Assembly (NCBI RefSeq): GCF_001651855.1
Contig: NZ_LNQC01000081.1
Span: 62,001-126,000 of the forward strand
Length of the DNA: 64,000 nt
From: Sinorhizobium americanum
GTDB lineage: Bacteria; Pseudomonadota; Alphaproteobacteria; Rhizobiales; Rhizobiaceae
Direction of reading: 5' to 3'
The notes beneath the pieces were generated by a model that saw nothing but the letters and a program-made list of their open reading frames with translations, was not told the origin of the DNA and made no database searches. Position 1 is the stretch's first letter, and the number at the start of each line of letters is the position of its first letter. This document shows, piece after piece, positions 41,033 to 48,918 of the stretch. Both the position numbers and the translations under genes were made by a program.

Positions 41033-42091
41033 ATGGCCTGGGACGAGAAGAAGCTCGGCGAACTGAGGGCGAAATATGGCGAAAGCCATGGCGGCGAGCT
41101 CTTTGACCCGACTTTCCGCAAAGTGGCTGACAAGATCTTCACGAAAAGCGGCACGCGGCTCGCGCCCTATTCCGGCATTCCCACCTTCCTGACGGCGCCC
41201 TACATGCCGGTCGATGCCGAGCAACCGGACTTCGGCAATCTGCAGGTGGCGATCGTCGGCATCCCGATGGATCTCGGCGTCACCAATCGCCCCGGGTCAC
41301 GCTTCGGACCGCGGGCGCTGCGCGCCATCGAGCGGATCGGGCCCTATAACCACGTGCTCGGCTGCGCGCCGGTGCATGATCTTAGGGTGGCCGACATCGG
41401 CGACGTGCCGTTCCGCAGCCGCTACCGGCTGGAACATTGCCACGAGGACATCGAAAAGCGTCTCAACCAGATCGTCGACGCCGGCGTTGTGCCGCTCTCG
41501 GTCGGCGGCGACCACTCGATGACCCATCCGATCCTGAAGGCGGTGGGCAGACAACAGCCGGTCGGGATGATTCATATCGACGCCCACTGCGACACCGGCG
41601 GCGCCTTCGATCTCACCAAGTTCCATCACGGGGGTCCGTTCCGCAACGCCGTGCTCGACGGCGTGCTCGATCCGACCCGCGTCATCCAGATCGGTGTCCG
41701 CGGCTCGGCCGAGTATCTCTGGGAGTTCTCTTACGAATCCGGAATGACCGTGATCCATGCGGAGGAAGTCACCGGCCTCGGCATTCCCGCGATCATCGAA
41801 AAGGCAAAGAAGATCGTCGGCGACGGCCCGACCTACCTTTCCTTCGACATAGACAGCCTCGACCCGAGCTTTGCGCCCGGCACCGGAACGCCCGAGGTCG
41901 GCGGCCTGACGACGCGCGAGGTGCTGGAGCTGATCCGCGGCCTCAAAGGCGTCAATCTCGTCGGCGGCGACGTTGTCGAGGTCGCCCCGCAATATGATGC
42001 GACGACCAATACCGCCCTTGCCGGCGCCCAGGTGCTCTTCGAAATACTGAGCCTGATGGTCTTCAGCCCGAGCGTCGTCGGCAAGGCGTAA
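41033..42091 (+). CDS. Agmatinase/ureohydrolase-family enzyme
   Basis: A 352-aa binuclear-manganese ureohydrolase. The metal ligands are visible: VGGDHSM, IHIDAHCDTGG and SFDIDSLDPSFAPGTGTPE. The family removes urea from arginine, agmatine, guanidinobutyrate or guanidinopropionate. An N-terminal arm of about 55 residues precedes the core, as in guanidinobutyrases and some agmatinases. It is followed by a polyamine-type ABC importer and a carbon-nitrogen hydrolase in the same direction, and a LysR gene lies divergent. Agmatine is the default; a guanidino acid is equally possible. Confidence 0.87.
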   Translation: MAWDEKKLGELRAKYGESHGGELFDPTFRKVADKIFTKSGTRLAPYSGIPTFLTAPYMPVDAEQPDFGNLQVAIVGIPMDLGVTNRPGSRFGPRALRAIERIGPYNHVLGCAPVHDLRVADIGDVPFRSRYRLEHCHEDIEKRLNQIVDAGVVPLSVGGDHSMTHPILKAVGRQQPVGMIHIDAHCDTGGAFDLTKFHHGGPFRNAVLDGVLDPTRVIQIGVRGSAEYLWEFSYESGMTVIHAEEVTGLGIPAIIEKAKKIVGDGPTYLSFDIDSLDPSFAPGTGTPEVGGLTTREVLELIRGLKGVNLVGGDVVEVAPQYDATTNTALAGAQVLFEILSLMVFSPSVVGKA

Positions 42092-42209
42092 GGGCGCCTG
42101 CGGGGTTTGCGCCAAGGGCGCGAGGAATGCGTGTAATTTCCACCGGACGGTTATAAAATTCAAGATAACGGGAACGCGGCGACTGCCGTCAAAACAAAGG
42201 AGACATGCA

Positions 42210-43289
42210 ATGAACATCAGTTCCATCAAGCGCCGCACGCTGCTGGGGGCGGGGCTTGCCGGTGCATCGATGCTGGCAATGCCGGCGGTGCTGAGAGCCC
42301 AGGACAAGTCGCTGAAGGTCGGCGTCTATGGCGGCTACTTCAAGGATTCCTTCGACAAGAACATCTTCCCGGAGTTTACCAAGGCAACCGGGATCGCCGT
42401 CGAGTCGATCGCCGAACCGACCGGCGAGGCTTGGCTGGTCCAGCTCGAGCAGGCCGCCCGGGCCGGGCAGGCGCCGGCTGACGTTTCGATGATGTCGCAG
42501 GTCGCGATGCTCAAGGGTCAGGCGACCGAGCTGTGGACGCCGATCGATATGGCGAAGATCAAGAACGCATCGAACCTTCTCGATCGCTTCGTCAACAAAT
42601 ACCCCGACGGCCGCGTTGCCGGCGTCGGGGCGGTCTCCTGGTACATTACGCTCGTCACCAACACCAATGTCTACAAGGAGGCGCCGACCTCCTGGACAGC
42701 CCTCTGGGATCCGGCGAACGCCGACAAGCTCGGCCTGCTGGCGCTGGTCTCCAACTCCTTCCTACTGGAAGTGACCGCCAAGACTCACATGGGCGGCACC
42801 AATGCGCTCGACACGGAGGAGGGCATCCTGAAGGCGTTCGAGAAGCTCGCCGAAGTGAAGCCGAATGTCCGCCTCTGGTACCGCGACGAAGCGCAGTTCG
42901 AGCAGGCGCTGAAGTCGGGCGAAATCCCGATGGGCCAGTACTATCACGACGTCACCGGCCTTGCCGCTGCAGACGGCCACCCGGTTCGCTCCACCTTCCC
43001 GAAGGAAGGCGGCATCCAGGATTCCGGCTGCTGGGCCCTGTCGCGCGCGTCTGAGAAGTCGGAGGAGGCGCATATCTTCATCGACTATATGTGCCAGCCC
43101 GCCATTCAGGCGACGCTGTCGCGCAAAGTCGGGACCTCGCCAACCGTCAAGCGCGAATCGACCGACCTGACGGACAAGGAATTTGCCGCCGTCTCCTCCG
43201 ACATCGAGCCGATCGTCCCCCGCTACGATCTCTACCAGACGAAGTCCGATTGGCTCAACCAGAAGTGGACTGAGCTGATCGTCGGCTGA
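42210..43289 (+). CDS. Polyamine-type ABC transporter binding protein
   Basis: A 359-aa periplasmic binding protein of the PotD/spermidine class. A twin-arginine-like signal starts it (KRRTLLGAGLAGASMLAMPAVLRA, cleaved near residue 32). Further marks are GVYGGYFKDSFDKNIFPEFTKATG and WYITLVTNTNVYKEAPTSW. AAAGGAGAC lies 6 bases before the ATG. It follows the ureohydrolase by 118 bases and leads the ATPase and two permease genes. It would bring a polyamine or guanidino compound to the transporter. Confidence 0.88.
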   Translation: MNISSIKRRTLLGAGLAGASMLAMPAVLRAQDKSLKVGVYGGYFKDSFDKNIFPEFTKATGIAVESIAEPTGEAWLVQLEQAARAGQAPADVSMMSQVAMLKGQATELWTPIDMAKIKNASNLLDRFVNKYPDGRVAGVGAVSWYITLVTNTNVYKEAPTSWTALWDPANADKLGLLALVSNSFLLEVTAKTHMGGTNALDTEEGILKAFEKLAEVKPNVRLWYRDEAQFEQALKSGEIPMGQYYHDVTGLAAADGHPVRSTFPKEGGIQDSGCWALSRASEKSEEAHIFIDYMCQPAIQATLSRKVGTSPTVKRESTDLTDKEFAAVSSDIEPIVPRYDLYQTKSDWLNQKWTELIVG

Positions 43290-43481
43290 TGTGGCAACGA
43301 GAATCCGCCCGCCCTTGAAAATCCGGGGCGGGCCTGGATGGCTCGATGGATGATCCCTTAAAGCGCAAGCGTTTTGGGGATAACCTATGCGGAAATTGAA
43401 AATGGTGCTGCGCCGCATCGCCTGCGACTGAACGGGGGCGCGGCCGGCATCCGCGCATGAGGCGCGAGAGCAGGGGAACTT

Positions 43482-44519
43482 ATGTCGGGACTTGCCCTTC
43501 AGAACGTCGTCAAGGAATTCGGGGCCTTCCGGGCCGTCAACGACGTCGACCTCACCGTGCCGCACGGCACCTTCGTCTGCATGCTCGGCCCTTCCGGCTG
43601 CGGCAAGACGACCCTTCTGCGGATGATTGCCGGGCTCGACCTGCCGAGCGCGGGCGCCATCCGGCTCGACGGCGAGGACATCACCCGCGTGCCGACGCAC
43701 AAGCGCAACCTCGGCATGGTGTTCCAGTCGCTGGCGCTCTTTCCGCATCTGACGGTCGGCGAGAACATCGCCTATCCCTTGCGCATCCGCGGTGCGCCGA
43801 AGGAGGACCAGAAGAAGCGGGTCGACGAACTCCTGTCGATGATCCATCTTCCCGGCTATGCGGACCGCCCCGTCTCCAAACTTTCGGGCGGCCAGCGCCA
43901 GCGCGTGGCGATCGCCCGGGCGCTGGCGATCTCGCCGAAGCTCTTCCTGCTCGACGAGCCGCTTTCCGCACTCGACGCGAAGCTGCGCGAGGCGATGCAG
44001 GTGGAGCTCCGGCAATTGCAGCAGCAGCTCGGCATCACCACGATCGTTGTCACCCATGACCAGCGCGAGGCGATGACGATGGCCGATACAGTGGTTGTCA
44101 TGAGCGGCGGCGAAATCCGCCAGGCGGCGTCGCCGATCGAAATCTATCGCCGGCCGGCCGACAGCTTCGTCGCCGACTTCATCGGCCAGACCAACCTCAT
44201 CGAAGCGGAAGCGGACATCCAAAACCATGTGACTGTGCTCGGCCAGTCGGTGCCGGGCCTGCAACTGCCGCCCGATGCAACCAAGGCGACGATCTCGATC
44301 CGGCCGGAGGATGTGCACCTGACGGCGCCCGGACCCGGGGCGCTCACCGGCACCGTAACTTTCGTGCGCGACCTCGGCGGTACGATCGAGACCTTCGTCG
44401 ATGTCGCCGGCCGCCAGATCGTCGCGGTCTCGACGCCGCGGGCCCGGCCGGAGGTCTCCGTCGGCCAAGAGATCGGCGTGGCGCTCACGCCCGACGTTTG
44501 CGTGGTGCTGCGCAAATGA
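43482..44519 (+). CDS. Polyamine-type ABC transporter ATPase (PotA-like)
   Basis: A 345-aa ABC ATPase. Walker A is GPSGCGKTT, the signature [16 protein letters not shown], Walker B LFLLDEPLSALDAKLREAMQ and the switch is VVTHDQREAMTMAD. The C-terminal TOBE domain starts near residue 270 (SIRPEDVHL). It is the energy subunit for the two permeases that follow; its stop overlaps the first permease start by 4 bases (ATGA). A fragment of a palindromic repeat precedes it at about 43358. Confidence 0.92.
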   Translation: MSGLALQNVVKEFGAFRAVNDVDLTVPHGTFVCMLGPSGCGKTTLLRMIAGLDLPSAGAIRLDGEDITRVPTHKRNLGMVFQSLALFPHLTVGENIAYPLRIRGAPKEDQKKRVDELLSMIHLPGYADRPVSKLSGGQRQRVAIARALAISPKLFLLDEPLSALDAKLREAMQVELRQLQQQLGITTIVVTHDQREAMTMADTVVVMSGGEIRQAASPIEIYRRPADSFVADFIGQTNLIEAEADIQNHVTVLGQSVPGLQLPPDATKATISIRPEDVHLTAPGPGALTGTVTFVRDLGGTIETFVDVAGRQIVAVSTPRARPEVSVGQEIGVALTPDVCVVLRK

Positions 44520-45370
44520 GACGCGAACCGCCCCAGACCCTTGGCGATTATTCGCCGCTCCTCTTTCCCGCGGCGATGCTCACGATCTTCTTCGTGGTGC
44601 CCTTCGGCACGATGATCGCCGTTAGTTTCTTCCAGCGCGAGCAGGGCGGCTTCTACACGCCGGCCTTCGTCTTCGACAATTACCAGCGCTTCCTTTCGGC
44701 CTTTTTCGGCGGCGTGCTCGGATTCTCGCTGATGATGGCGATCGCCGTCGCCGTCTGCTGCGTGGTGCTGGCGCTGCCGTTCACCTATCTGCTGACGCGC
44801 ATGGCACGCCGCGTACAGATCGTCTGGCTGGTGGCGCTGCTCTCGATCCTCTCGCTCTCCGAGGTGATCATCGGCTTTGCCTGGTCGACGCTGTTCTCGC
44901 GTACCGCCGGCATTACCAATATCCTTGTCGCCCTCGGCCTGATGGGCGAGGCCAAGGCCCTGACGCCGAGTTTTGCGGCAGTGCTGACCGGAATGGTCTA
45001 TCAGGCCTTCCCCTACACGGTGCTGGTCCTATTTCCGGCGCTCGTCCGGCTCGATCCGACGCTGACCGAGGCCGCCCGCACGCTCGGTGCCTCGCCGCTC
45101 AAGGCCTTCTTCACCGTCGTCGTGCCGGCGCTCAGGAACACGATCGTCGCGACGCTGATCATGGTGTTCATCTTCGCGCTGGGCTCCTATCTGCTGCCGC
45201 AACTTCTCGGCCGGCCGCAGCACTGGACGCTGTCGGTGTTGATCACAGATCAGGCGATCTACCAGTCGAACATGCCCTTCGCCGCCGCGATGGCCGTGTT
45301 CCTGGTGCTGGTGACGCTCGGCCTGGTGGCGCTCACGGTGATCGCCGGACGGAAAGGAGAGACGGCATGA
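44516..45370 (+). CDS. Polyamine-type ABC transporter permease (PotB-like)
   Basis: A 284-aa inner-membrane permease with six transmembrane segments (first LLFPAAMLTIFFVVPFGTMI). The coupling loop is LTEAARTLGASPLKAFFTVVVP, typical of PotB. The start overlaps the ATPase stop by 4 bases, and the end overlaps the next permease by 4 bases, so the three are translated together. Confidence 0.9.
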   Translation: MRREPPQTLGDYSPLLFPAAMLTIFFVVPFGTMIAVSFFQREQGGFYTPAFVFDNYQRFLSAFFGGVLGFSLMMAIAVAVCCVVLALPFTYLLTRMARRVQIVWLVALLSILSLSEVIIGFAWSTLFSRTAGITNILVALGLMGEAKALTPSFAAVLTGMVYQAFPYTVLVLFPALVRLDPTLTEAARTLGASPLKAFFTVVVPALRNTIVATLIMVFIFALGSYLLPQLLGRPQHWTLSVLITDQAIYQSNMPFAAAMAVFLVLVTLGLVALTVIAGRKGETA

Positions 45371-46167
45371 CGTCCGTTTTCCGAAAGTTCTATTTCTTCC
45401 TGATCGCCCTTTTCCTGGCGCTGCCGCTGATCGTCGTCGCTGGCGTTTCGGTCAATCAGAAGCAGACGCTGGCCTTTCCGCCCGAAGGCTTTTCGACCTC
45501 CTGGTATGGGGAGATTTTCCTGAACACGGAGTGGCGAAACGCGCTCTTCGCCTCGGTGACGCTCGCGGTCCTCTCGGCGGCACTTGCCGTGGCGATCGCG
45601 CTTCCGCTCGCCTGGTTCCTTTGGCGGCGGGTGGCGCCCTGGGCGAACATCTTTCAGCTGCTCGGCGTCGCGCCCTTCACGCTGCCGCCGGTGATCACGG
45701 CGCTCGGCCTGCTCACCTTCTGGGCGACCGCCGGCTTCTACGGCCAGCCCTGGACGGCGGTGGTCAGTCACGCGATCTTCTTCGTGACCTTGCCGCTGGT
45801 GACGCTGTCGCTCGGATTCACCTCAATCGATCGCTCGCTGGTCGAGGCCGCCGCGACGATGGGGGCCGACGAGCGCACCATCTTCCGCACTGTGGTGCTG
45901 CCGCTGATCCTGCCCTATGTCGTCTCGGGCTACGCCTTCGCCTTTGTGCTGTCGCTCAACGAATATATCGTCGCCTACATGACAGTCGGCTTTACGATGG
46001 AGACGCTGCCGATCAAGATCTTCAACGCCCTGCGCTATGGCTACACGCCGACCATGGCCTCGGTGACGGTCCTCTTCGTTTCGACGGCGGCGGTCATCTT
46101 CGGTCTCGTCGCCCGCTTCGGCGACCTGCCGAAGCTGCTCGGTGCGATGGCGTCCGATCAAAAATGA
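45367..46167 (+). CDS. Polyamine-type ABC transporter permease (PotC-like)
   Basis: A 266-aa permease with six transmembrane helices. Coupling loop: LVEAAATMGADERTIFRTVVLPLILP. It pairs with the PotB-like permease. The stop TGA overlaps the start of the following hydrolase gene, which again suggests tight coupling within this import-and-degradation operon. Confidence 0.9.
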   Translation: MTSVFRKFYFFLIALFLALPLIVVAGVSVNQKQTLAFPPEGFSTSWYGEIFLNTEWRNALFASVTLAVLSAALAVAIALPLAWFLWRRVAPWANIFQLLGVAPFTLPPVITALGLLTFWATAGFYGQPWTAVVSHAIFFVTLPLVTLSLGFTSIDRSLVEAAATMGADERTIFRTVVLPLILPYVVSGYAFAFVLSLNEYIVAYMTVGFTMETLPIKIFNALRYGYTPTMASVTVLFVSTAAVIFGLVARFGDLPKLLGAMASDQK

Positions 46168-46943
46168 TGAAGCTTGCGGCCCTGCAGATGAAAAGCGTCG
46201 GCGGCGATATCGCCGCCAATCTCGTCCGTATCGAAGGCGCGGCCTCCGAGGCTGCGGCCAAGGGGGCGACACTGCTCGTATCGCCCGAGCTCGGGATTAC
46301 CGGCTACGGCGCCGGTGAAGCCATCCGCGCACTCGCAGAGTCGGCAGAAGGGCCGACCGTTGAAACCTTGCGCCGAATCTCCCGCGACGCCGGCATTGCC
46401 ATCATCGCCGGCTTTGCCGAGCGTGCAGGCACGGCGGTCTACAACAGCGCCGTCCATGTGGATGGCGATGCGTCACCGACGGTTTACCGGAAATCGCATC
46501 TCTATGGCGGCTACGAGCGCTCGCTGTTTGCGCCGGCGGAGCCCTCGACGCGCCTCTTCGAGCATCGGGGCGTCACCTGCGGCATGCTGATCTGCTACGA
46601 TGTCGAATTCCCGGAAAATGTCCGCCGCCTGGCATCGGCCGGGGCCGATGCCGTGCTGGTGCCGACGGCGCTTCCGGCCGGCTGGTCGGGTACCTTCATA
46701 ACCGATCACATGATCCAGACCCGGGCCTTCGAGAACCAGGTGTTCGTCGCCTATGTCAACCATTGCGGCTCGGACGCGATGTTCTCCTTCGCCGGTCTTT
46801 CCTGCATCGCATCACCCGATGGACAGGTCATGGCGAAAGCCAATTCCGCCGACGAGACGCTGATCTTTGCCGAAATTGACCCGCAGGCCTTTGCCATTTC
46901 ACGGGCGGAGAATACCTATCTCAAGGACCTCAGACGGGTCTGA
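46164..46943 (+). CDS. Carbon-nitrogen hydrolase (nitrilase superfamily)
   Basis: A 259-aa nitrilase-fold amidase. The Glu-Lys-Cys triad is complete: Glu in VSPELGITGYG, Lys in VYRKSHLYGGYE and Cys in MLICYDVEFPENVR. Family members cleave amides such as N-carbamoylputrescine, 4-guanidinobutyramide or omega-amides. Start MMKLAALQM overlaps the permease stop. Together with the ureohydrolase upstream, a guanidinobutyramide to guanidinobutyrate to GABA route is a fair guess; an omega-amidase is the alternative. No nearby gene closes that route in this window. Confidence 0.87.
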   Translation: MMKLAALQMKSVGGDIAANLVRIEGAASEAAAKGATLLVSPELGITGYGAGEAIRALAESAEGPTVETLRRISRDAGIAIIAGFAERAGTAVYNSAVHVDGDASPTVYRKSHLYGGYERSLFAPAEPSTRLFEHRGVTCGMLICYDVEFPENVRRLASAGADAVLVPTALPAGWSGTFITDHMIQTRAFENQVFVAYVNHCGSDAMFSFAGLSCIASPDGQVMAKANSADETLIFAEIDPQAFAISRAENTYLKDLRRV

Positions 46944-47051
46944 TTTCGGTCGTTCGCTGTCAGGGAACAATCCGTTCGAGCCGTCTCCACTTGCGGAACG
47001 CTTGGCCGGACGCCGATATTCGGCTCAAAGGAAGGCCACGGGAGGGCAATC

Positions 47052-48005
47052 ATGAGCTTGCAACTGACAGGTATCCATCATCTGACGGCGATTACCGCGA
47101 ACGCGCCTGAAAATCTGCGCTTCTACACGAAGGTGCTGGGGCTGCGGCTCGTCAAGAAGACCGTCAATCAGGACGACACGAGCGCCTATCATCTCTTCTA
47201 TGCCGACGGCAAGGCGACGCCCGGCACGGACCTGACCTTCTTCGACTGGCCGGTCGGACCGGAGGGACGCGGAACGCACAGCATCTCGCTGACGGGGCTC
47301 CGCGTCGGCAATGCGCAAAGCGTCGAATGGTGGAAGCGTCGCTTCGACGAGCTCGACGTGTCCTCGGGCGAGGTCGGCGCAATCGACGGCCGCACCTCTC
47401 TCGATTTCGAGGACGGCGAGGGCCAGCGGTTCCGGTTGGTGGACGACGGCGGGCTCCAGCCTTCGCATCCGTGGGAACGGAGCCCGGTCCCGCCAGATCA
47501 CCAGATTAGGGGGCTCGGGCCGATCACCATCAGCGTGCCGGATATCACCAATACGGCGCTGGTTCTCACGCACGTCATGAACATGCGCGAGGTGCGCCAC
47601 TATCCCTCACCGGACGGAAACGGCAAGGTGCATGTGTTCTCGATGGGCGAGGGCGGGGCGGCGGCGGAACTCCATGTGGCGGTCCAGCCGGGCCTGCCGA
47701 TCGCCCGGCAGGGCGCGGGTGCAGTCCACCATGTCGCCTTCCGGGCGCCGGATGTCGACCATCTGCATCAGTGGACGGAGAGGCTGAAGGCGTTTCATCT
47801 GCCGTCGAGCGGCGAGGTGGAGCGCTTCTATTTCCGTTCGCTCTATTTCCGCGAGCCGAACGGCATTCTGTTCGAGATCGCCACGGACGGTCCCGGCTTC
47901 GCCGTGGACGAGCCTTTGGAGTCGCTCGGGGAAAGCCTGTCGCTGCCGCCCTTCCTGGAGCCGAAGCGGGCGCAGATCGAGGCGCGGCTGAAGCCGCTGG
48001 AATAG
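47052..48005 (+). CDS. VOC ring-cleaving dioxygenase (MhqO/LinE-like)
   Basis: A 317-aa two-domain VOC protein. Each half has a metal-type motif: [25 protein letters not shown] at the N-terminus, [17 protein letters not shown] in the C-terminal half and [19 protein letters not shown] at the end. MhqO/LinE-like enzymes open hydroquinone or substituted quinol rings. GGGAGGG lies before the start at 47052. The following FMN reductase gene and the fused dioxygenase-esterase across the RTX gene suggest a quinone-handling locus. The true substrate is not known. Confidence 0.87.
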   Translation: MSLQLTGIHHLTAITANAPENLRFYTKVLGLRLVKKTVNQDDTSAYHLFYADGKATPGTDLTFFDWPVGPEGRGTHSISLTGLRVGNAQSVEWWKRRFDELDVSSGEVGAIDGRTSLDFEDGEGQRFRLVDDGGLQPSHPWERSPVPPDHQIRGLGPITISVPDITNTALVLTHVMNMREVRHYPSPDGNGKVHVFSMGEGGAAAELHVAVQPGLPIARQGAGAVHHVAFRAPDVDHLHQWTERLKAFHLPSSGEVERFYFRSLYFREPNGILFEIATDGPGFAVDEPLESLGESLSLPPFLEPKRAQIEARLKPLE

Positions 48006-48133
48006 GGTAGCGCACATTCGCCGCCCCACATTCAAGCCGAGAGGGGGCGCTGGCTTTCCTTTCGCCTCATCCCTCCTAGTTTTCTTGGCAACCAGGAATT
48101 CGCGACCGAACAGACCCGAGGATGCACCTATCG

Positions 48134-48697
48134 ATGACGAAACTACTCGGCATATCGGGAAGCCTGCGCAAGGCTTCCTTCAACACCGGACTGCTTAAAG
48201 CCGCGAAAGCGGTCGCACCAGAGGGCGTCGAGTTCGAGACGGCGACGCTGCACGGCATTCCGCTCTATGACGGGGACGTCGAGGCCGAAAGCGGCGTGCC
48301 GGCTGCGGTAGAGGCGCTGAAACAGCGGATCATCGCGGCGGACGGCGTCATTCTCTTCACGCCGGAATACAACAACTCCGTGCCCGGCGTCTTCAAGAAC
48401 GCCATCGACTGGCTGAGCCGCCCGCCGGCCGATATTCGCAAAGTGTTCGGCGGACGCCCCTTCGCGCTTGCCGGCGCCTCGCCCGGGGGTTTCGGCACCA
48501 TTCTCAGCCAGAACGCCTGGCTTCCGGTGATGCGGACGCTCGGCGCCGACCTTTGGTCGGGCAAGCGGCTGATGGTGCCGAAGGCCGCGACGCTCTTTGA
48601 CGGCCAGGGACAGCTAACTGACGAAGAGACCCGGGAGCGTCTACGCGGCTTTGTCAAGGGTTTTGCGGACTATGTTGCAGCCGGGAAAGCGCATTAG
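48134..48697 (+). CDS. NAD(P)H-dependent FMN reductase (ChrR/azoreductase type)
   Basis: A 187-aa flavodoxin-fold FMN reductase. LLGISGSLRKASFNTGLL is the phosphate-binding loop, and ILFTPEYNNSVPGVFKNAIDWLSR is the FMN motif. Members reduce quinones, azo dyes or chromate with NAD(P)H. The start at 48134 (MTKLLG) matches the family; an in-frame ATG at 48122 adds four residues. It lies next to the MhqO-like gene and just before the AT-rich RTX promoter. It probably protects against quinones. Confidence 0.87.
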   Translation: MTKLLGISGSLRKASFNTGLLKAAKAVAPEGVEFETATLHGIPLYDGDVEAESGVPAAVEALKQRIIAADGVILFTPEYNNSVPGVFKNAIDWLSRPPADIRKVFGGRPFALAGASPGGFGTILSQNAWLPVMRTLGADLWSGKRLMVPKAATLFDGQGQLTDEETRERLRGFVKGFADYVAAGKAH

Positions 48698-48918
48698 CGC
48701 GGGGCGCAGCGGGGTTCCGCTGCGTTAAATCAAGTGATCTATAAAAACTACTTCCCTTTCACAGGCGATGTGGTAAAAATTCGCAAAGAGACAAGTTGAT
48801 CCGTCTTTTTTATGGAATACGGAGCATTATCCTCGAGTAACGCTATAGAGAAAAAGTCTCCGTTCGAATTTTACTATAATCATTATTATCTAATTATTTT
48901 TTATTAAGAGGTACTTTA
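48698..48918. promoter_or_regulatory. AT-rich promoter region of the RTX gene
   Basis: This 221-base interval is clearly AT-richer than the rest of the window, with many T-A steps near the end (ATTATTATCTAATTATTTTT). TATAAT at 48875-48880 could be a -10 element; no good -35 was found. AAGAGGT precedes the RTX ATG. Such AT-rich upstream regions are typical targets of MucR/Ros-type regulators in rhizobia (inference). No gene is seen here. Confidence 0.5.

Noticed and set aside
43340-43400. Second full palindromic repeat near the PotA-like gene
   Set aside because: Only a fragment of the words is present, without the flanking dyad.
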